From NCBI RefSeq assembly GCF_004136315.1, contig NZ_CP029562.1, forward strand, positions 496,001-560,000: a stretch of DNA of 64,000 nucleotides, in the 5' to 3' direction. A model generated the notes under the pieces. That model had not been told where the DNA came from and searched no databases. It saw only the letters and a list, made by a program, of their open reading frames with translations. This stretch comes from Mesorhizobium sp. Pch-S. GTDB taxonomy: Bacteria; Pseudomonadota; Alphaproteobacteria; Rhizobiales; Rhizobiaceae. The translations under genes and the position numbers were made by a program. Below, piece after piece: positions 46,282 to 55,573 of the stretch. The number at the start of each line of letters is the position of its first letter. Position 1 is the first letter of the stretch.

Positions 46282-46398
46282 TGGACGCGGGCCTGGGGAC
46301 TGGATGGATGGCAAAGCCGATGCACGGCAGAAGCAAATGCGAATTCAATGATCCGCCGAGCCGATGTTAAAAGCGACCACGAACCGTGAGCCCTGCAG

Positions 46399-47568
46399 AT
46401 GAACAGCATTGAAATTCTGGACCGACTGATCGCCTTCCCGACGGTCAGCCGCGATTCCAACATGGAGCTGATCCGTTATGTGGCCGATCTGCTGGATGCG
46501 AAAGGCATCCAGTGCCAGCTCATCCACAATCACGACGGGCACAAGGCCAATCTTTTCGCCACGATCGGTCCGGCTGACCGGCCAGGTGTCATGCTCTCCG
46601 GCCATACCGACGTCGTGCCCGTCGACGGCCAGGACTGGACGCTGCCGCCCTTCGCAATGTCGGCGCTGGACGGCAAGCTGTTCGGGCGCGGTGCCGCCGA
46701 CATGAAAGGCTTCGTCGCCTGCGCGGTTGTTGCGGCGTTGAAGGCTTCCGAACGGCCATTGCGCACACCATTGCAACTGGCCCTGTCCTATGACGAGGAG
46801 ATCGGCTGCCTCGGCGTGCGCAGCCTGGTGGAGATGCTTGGCACGGCTCCCCACAAGCCGCTGCTCTGCATCGTCGGCGAACCCACTTCCATGCAGGTCG
46901 CCACGGGTCACAAGGGCAAGATCGCCGCACGTGCCCACTGCAGGGGCCGCGAGGGACACTCGGCGCTGGCGCCCCTGGCGCTCAACGCCATCCATCTCGC
47001 ATGCGATTTCGTCGGCGTCCTGCGCAGCGAGCAGGAGCGACTGGCGCAGGATGGCACTCGTGACGGCGACTACGACATCCCCTACACCACCGTCCACGCC
47101 GGCAAGATCAATGGCGGCGTGGCGCTGAACATCGTACCGAACCTCTGCCAGGTCGATTTCGAGATCCGCAACGTCGCTGCCGACAATCCGGACGTCATCC
47201 TGAATCGCTTGCGCAGCGAGGCTGCCCGCATCGCCGGTGCCGCTGCGAAGATCGCCCCCGAAGCCGCGATCGACATCGAAATCACCAACACCTATCCGGG
47301 TCTCGACACGCCAGCCAACTCGGAAGCGGTGGCTTTCGTGAAGTCGCTGACCGGTGCCAACGGCACCATCAAGGTGGCCTTCGGCACAGAGGGCGGCCTG
47401 TTCAGCCGTGATGTGGGGACCCCGACAGTGGTCTGCGGCCCAGGTTCGATGGCGCAGGGCCACAAGCCGGATGAATTCGTCACGGTCGAGCAGATGCAGC
47501 GCTGTGATGACATGCTGGAGACGCTTCTGGACCGGCTGGTCGAAGGCATTGCGCCGGCAGCCCGCTAG
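46399..47568 (+). CDS. argE: ArgE-like acetylornithine deacetylase-family hydrolase
   Basis: A 389-residue M20 zinc hydrolase close to ArgE. Motifs: MLSGHTDVVPVDGQDW (metal His and Asp), GRGAADMKGF, SYDEEIGCLG (catalytic Glu), GEPTSMQ and the C-terminal GPGSMAQGHKPDEFV (metal His). The family removes acyl groups from N-acyl amino acids such as acetylornithine. Here it is divergent from the amine oxidoreductase and not with arginine genes, so it may instead deacylate a catabolic intermediate. Its stop is 3 bases from the convergent LysR stop. Confidence 0.9.
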   Translation: MNSIEILDRLIAFPTVSRDSNMELIRYVADLLDAKGIQCQLIHNHDGHKANLFATIGPADRPGVMLSGHTDVVPVDGQDWTLPPFAMSALDGKLFGRGAADMKGFVACAVVAALKASERPLRTPLQLALSYDEEIGCLGVRSLVEMLGTAPHKPLLCIVGEPTSMQVATGHKGKIAARAHCRGREGHSALAPLALNAIHLACDFVGVLRSEQERLAQDGTRDGDYDIPYTTVHAGKINGGVALNIVPNLCQVDFEIRNVAADNPDVILNRLRSEAARIAGAAAKIAPEAAIDIEITNTYPGLDTPANSEAVAFVKSLTGANGTIKVAFGTEGGLFSRDVGTPTVVCGPGSMAQGHKPDEFVTVEQMQRCDDMLETLLDRLVEGIAPAAR

Positions 47569-47571
47569 GAG

Positions 47572-48507
47572 TTATCCCACGACCCGCTCTGTTCCGAAAA
47601 CGCCCTGCTCGACCACGAAGCGGCGGCAATGCTGGATGAACGCCTGCACGGTCTGGGTGCGATGCTCGGCGTTGGGCATGGCGATGCCCATGGTCAGCGG
47701 CCGGATGTCGCCACCCAACGGCACGAACACAAGCGGCTTGCCGTCAGGCGACAGCGTGTTGAGGGGCCGCATGTTGGCAATGCCATAGCCAAAACCGTTG
47801 GCCACCATCGACCGCATGACGGCGATGTCCCCGGTGCGCTCGGCGATGTAAGGCCGGAGCCCCTTCTGTTGGAAAGCCGACAGGAAATACTCGCGGCTGA
47901 ACGGCAGGTCGAGCAGCACCATCGGCTGGTCGACCAGTTCTTCCGGCGCTATCGACTCCCGTCCGGCAAGCGCGTGTCCTGGCGGCAACATGACATAGGC
48001 CGGCAGTTGCATCACCGGCTCGAAGGCCATGTCCTGCGACAATTCGAGATCGTAGGTGAGCGCGGCATCGATTTCGCCGCGCTGCAGCATCTCGAGCAAC
48101 TGACCCTGGTTGCGCTCGAACTGCCGGACACGCACGTCGGGATAGCTCTCCTCGAACCTGCGCCGCAGCGCCGGCAGGATAATCTGCGCGAAGGTCAGCA
48201 GGCATCCGATCGCAAGCGGTCCCCTCACCTTTTCGGCGATGTCGCCTGCGACATCGTGCAGGGCGTCGGCATCGGCGAGCAGGCGCGCCGCTTCCTTGAG
48301 GAATACCCGACCACCTGCCGTCAATGACAGGCCGTGAGAGTGCTTGCGGACAAAGAGCTGGACGCCGAATTCCGTTTCCAGCTGGGCGATGGACGCCGAA
48401 ATCGACGGCGGCGAGACATTCACCTGTTCCGCCGCCTTGGCGATGGAACCCGCCTCGCCGACGGCAACGAAGTATTCCAGCTGTCTGAGGGTAAAGCGGA
48501 GTGGCAT
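47572..48507 (-). CDS. LysR-family regulator of the ridA/aldehyde dehydrogenase operon
   Basis: A 311-residue LysR regulator with FTLRQLEYFVAVGEAGSIAKAA, the helix VNVSPPSISASIAQLE and an effector domain containing RGEIDAALTYDLELSQD. It is the last gene of the minus-strand operon ridA, DUF1028, aldehyde dehydrogenase and lies beside argE, so it is well placed to act on both sites carrying the shared box. Confidence 0.93.
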   Translation of the reverse strand: MPLRFTLRQLEYFVAVGEAGSIAKAAEQVNVSPPSISASIAQLETEFGVQLFVRKHSHGLSLTAGGRVFLKEAARLLADADALHDVAGDIAEKVRGPLAIGCLLTFAQIILPALRRRFEESYPDVRVRQFERNQGQLLEMLQRGEIDAALTYDLELSQDMAFEPVMQLPAYVMLPPGHALAGRESIAPEELVDQPMVLLDLPFSREYFLSAFQQKGLRPYIAERTGDIAVMRSMVANGFGYGIANMRPLNTLSPDGKPLVFVPLGGDIRPLTMGIAMPNAEHRTQTVQAFIQHCRRFVVEQGVFGTERVVG

Positions 48508-48557
48508 GGCCGGCTATGTTGCCAGTTTCGGCGCGCTGATCAAGGCATCCGCGCTTC

Positions 48558-50048
48558 TCAATATCTGATCCAGGTGGTCTTGAGCGCGGTGTATTTGTCC
48601 AACGCATGCAACGACAGGTCGCGGCCGAAGCCCGATTGCTTGAAACCGCCAAACGGTGTCATCGGGCTCAGCGCGTCGACGGTGTTGACCGAAACCGTGC
48701 CGGCATGAAGGCGTTCGGATATCCGGTGCGCGCGCGACAGGCTGTCAGTCCACAGCGATGCCGCCAGGCCATAGACGCTGTCATTGGCGATCCGGATCGC
48801 CTCTTCTTCGTCATCGAAGGCTATGACCGACAGCACCGGCCCGAAGATCTCCTCGCGCGCAATCGTGTCCTGCGGCGACACGTCGTCGAAGATCGTCGGC
48901 TGGACGAAACTGCCGCGACCGTTGACGGTGACCTGGTCGCCGCCGGTTACCAGCCGCGCCGTCTTCTTGCCGGCCTCGACGAAGCGCATGACATTGGCCG
49001 CGTGACGTGCATCGACCAGGGCTCCCATCTTCGAGGCGGGATCGAGCGGGTCGCCGGGCTGCATAACAGCGGCGCGCGCGGCCAGCTTCTCGACCATGGC
49101 GTCCTTGACGCTGCGCTGCACCAGCAGGCGCGAATTGGCCGAGCAGACCTCGCCCTGGTTGAAGAAGATGCCGAAGGCCGCCATGTCGGCCGCCGCATCG
49201 AGATTGCCACAGTCGGCGAAGACCAGGTTCGGGCTCTTGCCGCCGGTTTCCAGCCACACCTGCTTCATGTTGGACTGGCCGGAATACTGCAGGAACATCT
49301 TTCCAACCGCCGTCGAACCGGTGAAGGCGAGACAGTCGACATCCATATGCCGGCCGAGCGCCTGGCCTGCGGTCTCGCCAAGTCCCGGAACAACATTGAG
49401 CACGCCGGCTGGCAAGCCGGCTTCCATGGCGAGCTCGGCCAGCCGCAACGCTGAAAACGGCGACTGCTCGGCAGGCTTCAGCACGACGGAGTTTCCGGCG
49501 GCCAGTGCCGGAGCACATTTCCAGGTGGCCATGTCGAGCGGGAAATTCCACGGCACCACCGCACCGATCACGCCGAGCGGTTCGCGCCGGACCAGAACCA
49601 GATCGCCGGAACCGGTCGGGGCGACTTCGTCATAGAGCTTGTCGATCGCCTCAGCATACCACTGGAAGATGCCGGCCGAGCCCGGCACGTCGACGGTGGC
49701 GGCATCGGCAACCAGCTTGCCCATGTCGAGCGATTCCAGCAAGGCAAGTTCCTGCAGGTTCTCACGCAGCAATTGCGCCAGGCGCAGCAACACTTCCTTG
49801 CGATGGGCAGGTGCTGCCCGCGACCAACTGCCGGAGAGAAAAGCGCGGCGGGCCGATGCGACGGCACGGTCGACATCCTCTTCGCCACAGGACGCTACTT
49901 CGGCCAGCGTCTCTCCCGTTGCCGGATTGATGCTTGCAAAAGTGCGGCCGGAGCGCGCGGCGACAAACTTGCCGTCGATGAAGGCCTTGTCGCGAAAGCG
50001 GATGGCAGCCGCCCTGTCGATCCAGTCCCTGTGGCTGAGTTCGCTCAT
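48558..50048 (-). CDS. NAD(P)-dependent aldehyde dehydrogenase (PuuC-like)
   Basis: A 496-residue enzyme of the gamma-glutamyl-gamma-aminobutyraldehyde/betaine aldehyde dehydrogenase group. It shows VVPWNFPLDMATWK, the FTGSTAVGK nucleotide site, LETGGKSPNLVF with the catalytic Glu, NQGEVCSANSRL with the catalytic Cys and PFGGFKQSGFGRD near the end. It oxidises an aldehyde to the acid in the cytoplasm. AGGAG precedes the ATG. It follows the DUF1028 gene by 33 bases; the amino-compound setting suggests an amino-aldehyde. Confidence 0.94.
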   Translation of the reverse strand: MSELSHRDWIDRAAAIRFRDKAFIDGKFVAARSGRTFASINPATGETLAEVASCGEEDVDRAVASARRAFLSGSWSRAAPAHRKEVLLRLAQLLRENLQELALLESLDMGKLVADAATVDVPGSAGIFQWYAEAIDKLYDEVAPTGSGDLVLVRREPLGVIGAVVPWNFPLDMATWKCAPALAAGNSVVLKPAEQSPFSALRLAELAMEAGLPAGVLNVVPGLGETAGQALGRHMDVDCLAFTGSTAVGKMFLQYSGQSNMKQVWLETGGKSPNLVFADCGNLDAAADMAAFGIFFNQGEVCSANSRLLVQRSVKDAMVEKLAARAAVMQPGDPLDPASKMGALVDARHAANVMRFVEAGKKTARLVTGGDQVTVNGRGSFVQPTIFDDVSPQDTIAREEIFGPVLSVIAFDDEEEAIRIANDSVYGLAASLWTDSLSRAHRISERLHAGTVSVNTVDALSPMTPFGGFKQSGFGRDLSLHALDKYTALKTTWIRY

Positions 50049-50081
50049 ATGGGCTCCTGCTTGCTCGCTTCTGCTGCGCTG

Positions 50082-50756
50082 CTATTCGTCGCCCGGCACG
50101 CCGTAGCTCGGCGCATCGGAAGGGTTGATGGCGCGGGTCACGTAGGCGTCGAGCTGAGGCTTGTAGATGTCCCATAGCCTGGCCAGTTCCTCGATCGGGC
50201 ACTGCTCTGTCCAGTCGCAACGCAGATCCGCCACGGGCCAGGCCACCTCGCGGACAAGCTTCATGCCGGCGGAATGGACGGGACCGGCTTCGCCGCCCGC
50301 CTTCAACGCTGCCCGCATCGTTGCGACGATGCGATCGCCGAGATGCCCTTCGGAGGCCAGGAACGCATCGACCATCGCCTGCGGCACACCGTCATTGGCC
50401 AGCAGGTTACCGCCACAGGCGACATTCTCGCCGCGCGCCTCTGCCCAGATGCCAAGCGCCTTCGGCCCTGAATGGATGGCACTGATGCCTGCATCGTCCA
50501 CGGCCAGCAGCTGGCGATATTCCATGTAGCCGCCGGTGCGCCTGAGAACAGCAACGGCCTCAGCGGCAGAAGCGCCCCGCGCCATCAGTTCAAGCGCTCG
50601 GGTTCCCAGCGTCGGATCTGTGATGTTCTGGCTGGCGACCGCGCCGACACCGGCCTGCGCATAGGCACAGCGTGCGGCTACCGCCGGCGAGGACGACGAA
50701 ACGGCAACGCCGAACATGCCCGTGCGGCTGCAGCGCGCGACGATGGAGAAGGTCAT
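50082..50756 (-). CDS. DUF1028-family protein
   Basis: A 224-residue protein with the DUF1028 pattern MTFSIVARCSRTGMFGVAVSS at the start, VASQNITDPTLG and GNLLANDGVPQAM. The family has an Ntn-hydrolase-like look and often travels with aminopeptidase or amino-acid catabolic genes; its reaction is unsettled. I chose the ATG at 50756, which gives the canonical start. It lies 10 bases after ridA and is surely in the same operon. Confidence 0.9.
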   Translation of the reverse strand: MTFSIVARCSRTGMFGVAVSSSSPAVAARCAYAQAGVGAVASQNITDPTLGTRALELMARGASAAEAVAVLRRTGGYMEYRQLLAVDDAGISAIHSGPKALGIWAEARGENVACGGNLLANDGVPQAMVDAFLASEGHLGDRIVATMRAALKAGGEAGPVHSAGMKLVREVAWPVADLRCDWTEQCPIEELARLWDIYKPQLDAYVTRAINPSDAPSYGVPGDE

Positions 50757-50766
50757 GGCCCGCCCC

Positions 50767-51180
50767 TCAGTCCGGGATGACGGCGGTGCCGTCGATCTCG
50801 ACGAGCCATTCGGGACGGGCAAGTGCCGTCACCACCAGGCCGGTCGACACCGGATGCACGCCTTTGATGTACTCGCCCATGGTCCGGTAGACCGCTTCGC
50901 GGTGACGGACGTCAGTGATGTAGACCACCACCTTCACCAGGTGCTCCATCTTGCCGCCGCACTCTTCAATGAGCTGCCTGATGTTCTGCATCACCTTGTG
51001 GGTCTGCTCGACCGGGTCGTGGCTGTCGAGGTTCTTTGCCGTATCCAGATCCTGTGGGCACTGCCCGCGCAGGAAGATCATGGTGCCCCGCGCAACCACC
51101 GCCTGGCAGAGGTCATTGTCAAGCTTCTGCTCGGGATAGGTATCCTTGGTGTTGAATTTGCGAACCCGGGTATGCGCCAT
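50767..51180 (-). CDS. RidA-family (YjgF/UK114) protein
   Basis: A 137-residue member of the Rid superfamily; RidA proteins hydrolyse reactive enamine and imine intermediates made by PLP or flavin enzymes. It shows FLRGQCPQDLD, the helix THKVMQNIRQLIEECG and VVVYITDVRHREAVYR. The place of the conserved RidA Arg-Glu pair is less clear, since the C-terminal motif reads ALARPEWLVEIDGTAVI, which keeps the A-RPEWLVEI pattern. GGAG lies 6 bases before the ATG at 51180. It is the first gene of the operon. Confidence 0.9.
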   Translation of the reverse strand: MAHTRVRKFNTKDTYPEQKLDNDLCQAVVARGTMIFLRGQCPQDLDTAKNLDSHDPVEQTHKVMQNIRQLIEECGGKMEHLVKVVVYITDVRHREAVYRTMGEYIKGVHPVSTGLVVTALARPEWLVEIDGTAVIPD

Positions 51181-51291
51181 GCTGGTCTCCATCAGATCGG
51201 GCCACGGCTTCGCTTCGCGACCAGCCATGCCCGCATTTGTCGTTCGGATATTCGTCGGGCGAATTGAGCGCCGAAAGAACAGTCTTTCTCA

Positions 51292-51320
51292 TCGCTGATA
51301 AGGACCCGCCTAATCAGCGA
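51292..51320. promoter_or_regulatory. LysR-type box, shared motif (site 2), within a larger dyad
   Basis: TCGCTGAT (51292-51299) and ATCAGCGA (51313-51320) form a perfect 8-bp dyad around a 13-base centre. The stretch 51299-51313, TAAGGACCCGCCTAA, matches the box at 46267-46281 in 13 of 15 positions. It lies about 115 bases upstream of ridA. Confidence 0.55.
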
Positions 51321-51352
51321 AGGGAAATGGGACAGCCGGGGCAATTGATCGG

Positions 51353-52627
51353 CTAGGCATCTTCGGTCAGGCGCTTGGCGGCGGCGTGATAGGCCAGATA
51401 TTTCCGCCGCGTGGAGATGCGGTCGGCGAGGTGCTTGGCATCGTGCCAGACGCCCCAGATGAAGCTGGAACCCCTGCGTGACTGCCACGGCAAGCCGAGG
51501 AAATAGATATCCGGTTCGTTCGACACGCCGCGCTGATGCTTCGGCCTGCCCTTGTCGTCGAACGCGTCGACTTTCAGCCAGTCGTAGTCGACGGAGTAAC
51601 CTGTGGCCCAGATGATCGAGGTGATGCCGGCATCCGCCAGGTTCAGTTCCAGAATGGGATTGGTCATGCACACTGGATCTGGGTCGAGCCTGCGTGCCTC
51701 AGGTTCTTCCGGAAGATCGAGGCCGTTGGCGAGCGCGTAGGCATCGGCTTCGTCCATCAGCGCGTGATGATTGGCGTCGCCGCGCGCGATGTTCTGGGTA
51801 AGATCCGGCGCGAAACGCATGACGCCGTCCGCATAGCTCTCAGTGCGGCCGACCAGCGTCATTCCCTGTGCCGCCAGACGGCGGAAATCAATCGTCTCAC
51901 CGCCGCGGGCGCCGCTCACCGCGATCGTGACGTGCTCGGTTCCCGGTCCAGGGGTTTCGGCGTCCCATTTGTTCAGGACCCCCAGCCACCAGCAGAAATC
52001 ATAACCGCGGTAGCTGCGGAACGGACGGTCATGCGGGCCGACCGAAAGATAGACCTGCTTTCCCGTGCGCGAGAGTTCATCGGCGATCTGCACACCGGAA
52101 GACCCGGCACCGACCACCAGCACGGCACCTTCGGGCAACTGCTGCGGATTGTGGTAGCTGTTGGAGTGGATCTGCGTCAGCCCGGCATTGTCCGGGACGA
52201 TTTTCGGGACGATCGGGTGCTGGAAAGCCCCGGTGGCGGCCACCACGCTGTTGGCCTCGATCACCCCTGCCGATGTCTCGACACGAAAACCCGGGCGCCC
52301 GACAAGCCGCCGTACGTCCTTGACCTCGACGCCACAACGGATCGGCGCACCGATCATCTCGGCATAGGCAACGAAATAGTCCGCGACCTGCTCCTTGCCG
52401 ACAAAGCCATCGGGGCCGATATCGGGGAACTCCATGCCCGGAAAACGATCATGCCAGGCGGGGCCGTTTGCAACAAGCGAATCCCAGCGTTCGGAACGCC
52501 AGCGTTCGGCGATGCGGTGCCGCTCGAGAACGAGATGAGGCACGCCGCACTTGCTCAGGTTTTCGCTCATGGCCACCCCGGCCTGGCCAGCGCCGACGAC
52601 AAGCGTGTCTATTTTTTCGACCGACAT
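51353..52627 (-). CDS. Flavin-containing monooxygenase-like protein (CzcO/TrkA-type)
   Basis: A 424-residue two-dinucleotide-fold flavoprotein. The FAD site is VVGAGQAGVAMS near the N-terminus, the NADPH site VVGAGSSGVQIA about residue 170, and IIWATGYSVDYDWL lies near the C-terminus. Enzymes of this group hydroxylate nitrogen or sulfur or act as Baeyer-Villiger oxygenases; the classic FMO fingerprint is not obvious. It lies upstream of ridA on the same strand, but the box-bearing gap of 172 bases suggests a separate promoter. Confidence 0.9.
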   Translation of the reverse strand: MSVEKIDTLVVGAGQAGVAMSENLSKCGVPHLVLERHRIAERWRSERWDSLVANGPAWHDRFPGMEFPDIGPDGFVGKEQVADYFVAYAEMIGAPIRCGVEVKDVRRLVGRPGFRVETSAGVIEANSVVAATGAFQHPIVPKIVPDNAGLTQIHSNSYHNPQQLPEGAVLVVGAGSSGVQIADELSRTGKQVYLSVGPHDRPFRSYRGYDFCWWLGVLNKWDAETPGPGTEHVTIAVSGARGGETIDFRRLAAQGMTLVGRTESYADGVMRFAPDLTQNIARGDANHHALMDEADAYALANGLDLPEEPEARRLDPDPVCMTNPILELNLADAGITSIIWATGYSVDYDWLKVDAFDDKGRPKHQRGVSNEPDIYFLGLPWQSRRGSSFIWGVWHDAKHLADRISTRRKYLAYHAAAKRLTEDA

Positions 52628-52641
52628 TTCAGAGCCCTTCT

Positions 52642-52748
52642 CTAGAGCCCTTCCCGCGAAAACAGAGTCGCCGGCAATGCTCTCACTCCTCGTTTTGACG
52701 CAATTCCGGACGCAAAACCGCTGCGCACTTTTGCTGGAATTGCTCCAG
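52642..52748. repeat. Rhizobial palindromic element, copy D
   Basis: A degenerate element beginning CTAGAGC (52642-52648) and ending GCTCCAG (52742-52748). Its right half (AATTCCGG...TGGAATT with CGCAAAACCGC between) is a palindrome shared with copy C at 56503-56596. It lies in the 293-base gap upstream of the monooxygenase; the rest of that gap holds no supported gene. Confidence 0.65.
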
Positions 52749-52920
52749 GCCTCCGGGTTTCCTGCAACCCAGCGGAGGTCTGACTCCCGGTGTACTGGAG
52801 GGGTCGGATCGCGAAAATTACGATTTCACGTGGCAGTGGTTAGCCTGTCCCTAAATACCGGATCGACGCGAACGACTGCCGCCCGCGCGAGCAGGTTAAG
52901 TTCGAACCATCCTCCTGAAA

Positions 52921-53622
52921 TCAGAGATAGAGGCTCTTCGCCGCCTTCGACGAGAGCAGTTCGCGGGCCGGGCCTTCCTGTGCGACACGGCCCTTGACCA
53001 GCACATAGCCGCGGTCGGCAATGCCGAGACCCATCTCGGCATTCTGCTCGATCAGCAGGATGGTCGTGCCACGCCGATGCACTTCACCGGTGATCTCGAA
53101 ATATTCGTCGATCAGTTTCGGCGACAGCCCCAGCGACGGCTCATCCATGACGACCAGTTTCGGTTCGCCGATAAGGGCGCGCGCCAGCGCCACCATCGCC
53201 TGCTCACCACCTGACAGCGTGCCGGCCGCCTGGCGGAGCCTCTCGCGGATGCGCGGAAACAGCTCGCACATCTTGTCGAGCTGGGGCTGGAAATTCGGCC
53301 CCCGCCCGGAAACGGCATCATAGCCCAAGCGCAGATTTTCCTGCACGGTCAGGCTCGGGAAAAGCCTCCGCCCCTCCGGCACCAGTCCAACGCCGAGTGC
53401 AGCCAGGTTCTCGGTGCCGAGCGCAGCCATGTCGCGGCCCATGACGTCGACCTTGCCACGCAGTGCACGCACGACGCCGCAAACCGTCATGAAGATGGTC
53501 GTCTTGCCGGCGCCATTGGGACCAAGCAGGCAGACCAGCTCGCCGGACTGCACCTTGATGTTCAGGCCGCGCAGCATCGGCACCGGGCCGTAGGCGGTGT
53601 CGACATCGTTCAGCTCAAGCAT
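52921..53622 (-). CDS. livF: Branched-chain amino acid-type ABC ATPase LivF
   Basis: A 233-residue ATPase with the LivF start MLELNDVDTAYGPVPMLRG, Walker A GPNGAGKTT, LVPEGRRLFPSLTV, the signature LSGGEQAM and Walker B LVVMDEPSLGLSP. It pairs with LivG to drive LivH/LivM. The start overlaps the end of livG by 8 bases. It is the last gene of livHMGF. The actual ligand could be an amide or amino acid other than leucine. Confidence 0.95.
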   Translation of the reverse strand: MLELNDVDTAYGPVPMLRGLNIKVQSGELVCLLGPNGAGKTTIFMTVCGVVRALRGKVDVMGRDMAALGTENLAALGVGLVPEGRRLFPSLTVQENLRLGYDAVSGRGPNFQPQLDKMCELFPRIRERLRQAAGTLSGGEQAMVALARALIGEPKLVVMDEPSLGLSPKLIDEYFEITGEVHRRGTTILLIEQNAEMGLGIADRGYVLVKGRVAQEGPARELLSSKAAKSLYL

Positions 53623-54400
53623 GGACGGCCGCCTTTCCGAGATAGGCTTCCTGCACGCGCTGGTCGGACTTCACTGTCGCGAAATCGCCTTCCGCGATCT
53701 TGCTGCCGTAGTCGACGCACATGACGTGATCCGGGAAGGCCTCGACCACGCGCATGTCGTGCTCGATGAGGATGACGGAAAGCTGCGGCCGTTCCGTCTT
53801 CAGCCGGCGAATGTCTGCGATCAGCGCATCGGTCTCGACTTCGTCCATGCCGACCGAAGGCTCATCGAGCAGGAGCAGCTTCGGCTCGGAGGCGAGCGCG
53901 CGGGCGATTTCGAGCCGGCGCCGATCGGCTTGCGCCAGCGTGCCGGCTGGTCGGTGACGCTGTTCAAAGAGTTCGCCGGAGCTTGCCTTCAACAGCAATT
54001 CGGCCTTTTCCACGCACGCCGCCATTTCGCGCCGCGATGCTCCCGGCAGGAACAATGCGCCCAGGACCCCGGTTCTGGTGCGTGTGTGCATGCCGATGAT
54101 GACGTTGTCGAGGACGCTGAGGTCGGAAAACAGCCGCGACGTCTGGAACGTGCGGCCAATGCCACGCGCCACCACTTCATGCGACGGGTGGCCGGTGATA
54201 TCGGCACCGTCGAAGCGCACATGCCCAGAGGTCGGGCGATAGACACCAGTAACGACGTTGAACAGCGTGGACTTGCCCGCGCCATTCGGCCCGATGACAG
54301 CCAGCACTTCGCCACGACCGATCGAGAAGCTGACTGCGTTCAGCGCCACCAGCCCGCCGAAACGCATCGTCGCGTCCTTGACGTCCAGCAGGGCGTTCAC
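53615..54400 (-). CDS. livG: Branched-chain amino acid-type ABC ATPase LivG
   Basis: A 261-residue ATPase with MRFGGLVALNAVSF, Walker A GPNGAGKST, GIGRTFQTSRLFSDLSV and Walker B LLLLDEPSVGMDE. The signature loop reads LAQADRRRLEIARA, so the canonical LSGGQ is altered, as LivG proteins usually have LSYGQQRRLEIARA. It starts with GTG at 54400, overlapping the stop of livM by 4 bases (GTGA). Confidence 0.94.
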   Translation of the reverse strand: MNALLDVKDATMRFGGLVALNAVSFSIGRGEVLAVIGPNGAGKSTLFNVVTGVYRPTSGHVRFDGADITGHPSHEVVARGIGRTFQTSRLFSDLSVLDNVIIGMHTRTRTGVLGALFLPGASRREMAACVEKAELLLKASSGELFEQRHRPAGTLAQADRRRLEIARALASEPKLLLLDEPSVGMDEVETDALIADIRRLKTERPQLSVILIEHDMRVVEAFPDHVMCVDYGSKIAEGDFATVKSDQRVQEAYLGKAAVHA

Positions 54401-55572
54401 CGGCTCTCTCCATAGCTGCGAATGCGCTGCGGGAACAGGCCCTGCGGGCGGATCATCAGGAAGCCGATGATGACGATGCCGAAGAAGAGCAGCCGGTAGT
54501 CGGAAAAGGCGCGCAGTTTCTCAGGCAGGATGGTCAGCAGGAATGCGCCGACGATGACGCCGAAGATGTTGTCCATGCCGCCGACGATCACCATGGTCAT
54601 GATGGTGACGGAGACCAGGAAGGTGAAGTTGTCGGGCGAAATATAGGAAACGTAGAAGGCGTAGATGGTACCGGCGAACGCCGCCAGGAACGCATCCACC
54701 GCGAAAGCCAGCACCTTGAACCAGGCAACGTTGATGCCTTGCGCCCGCGCCGCGATCTCGTCGGCGCGCAGCGCGTTCCAGGCGAGGCCGATGCGCGAGG
54801 AATGCAGGCGATGCGCCGTGACGATAGCCACCACCACCAGCAGGGCGGAGAGATAGTAGAAATTGGCCTGGCTCGGCAGCTTCCAGCCGAACACCACCAG
54901 CGGGCTGGCGAAGGAATGACCGAACAGCGATGGCGCCGGAATGCCGACCAGCCCGTTCGGACCGCCGGTCCAGTCGAAATTGTTCAGGAGTTGCTGCACG
55001 ACAACGCCGAAGGCGATGGTGACCAGCGCGAGATAGGTGTCGCGCGTGCGCATCGATGGGATGCCGATGAGGAAGCCGAACAGCGTAGCTGCGATCGCCG
55101 CGGCCGGTAGGGTCAGCCAGAAGCTGATGCCGAAATTGATGGCCAGCAAAGCCGAGACGTAAGCGCCGATGCCGTAGGAGGCACCGGTCGCGAAATTGGG
55201 AATGTTGGCGCTGCCGAGCTGGAAGTTGAGCGCCAGCGCCAGCACCGCGTAAAGCTGCGCGACGATCAGCAGGTGCAGTACATAGGTGTTGTTGCCGACC
55301 GCGAACGGAAACAGCAGCACGACGGCAACGGCGGTCGCCAGCGCCACGACCGGCACGCGCGCGAAGCTGGCCGTGACGAAGTCGGTGATCTGCGGCCGCT
55401 TCTCGATCAGGTAGAAGCCCGCGCCCAGCAGCGCCAGCAGGCCGATCACCTGCCAGCCACCCTCTGCCTTCAGGATGAGATAGAGGAAAGCGGCTCCCAG
55501 AAGCTGGCCGGCAACGACAACGGCTGCAGCCTGGCCCGAGCCTGGTATTTCGGAAGATGTTTGCGCGCTCAT
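54397..55572 (-). CDS. livM: Branched-chain amino acid-type ABC permease LivM
   Basis: A 391-residue inner-membrane protein with extra N-terminal helices and the LivM features LNFQLGSANIPNFATGASYGIGAY, IALAWNALRADEIAARAQGI in the EAA-like loop, and GGMDNIFGVIVGAFLL. It starts one base after the stop of livH and overlaps livG. It forms the heterodimeric channel with LivH. Confidence 0.94.
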   Translation of the reverse strand: MSAQTSSEIPGSGQAAAVVVAGQLLGAAFLYLILKAEGGWQVIGLLALLGAGFYLIEKRPQITDFVTASFARVPVVALATAVAVVLLFPFAVGNNTYVLHLLIVAQLYAVLALALNFQLGSANIPNFATGASYGIGAYVSALLAINFGISFWLTLPAAAIAATLFGFLIGIPSMRTRDTYLALVTIAFGVVVQQLLNNFDWTGGPNGLVGIPAPSLFGHSFASPLVVFGWKLPSQANFYYLSALLVVVAIVTAHRLHSSRIGLAWNALRADEIAARAQGINVAWFKVLAFAVDAFLAAFAGTIYAFYVSYISPDNFTFLVSVTIMTMVIVGGMDNIFGVIVGAFLLTILPEKLRAFSDYRLLFFGIVIIGFLMIRPQGLFPQRIRSYGESR

Positions 55573-55573
55573 G

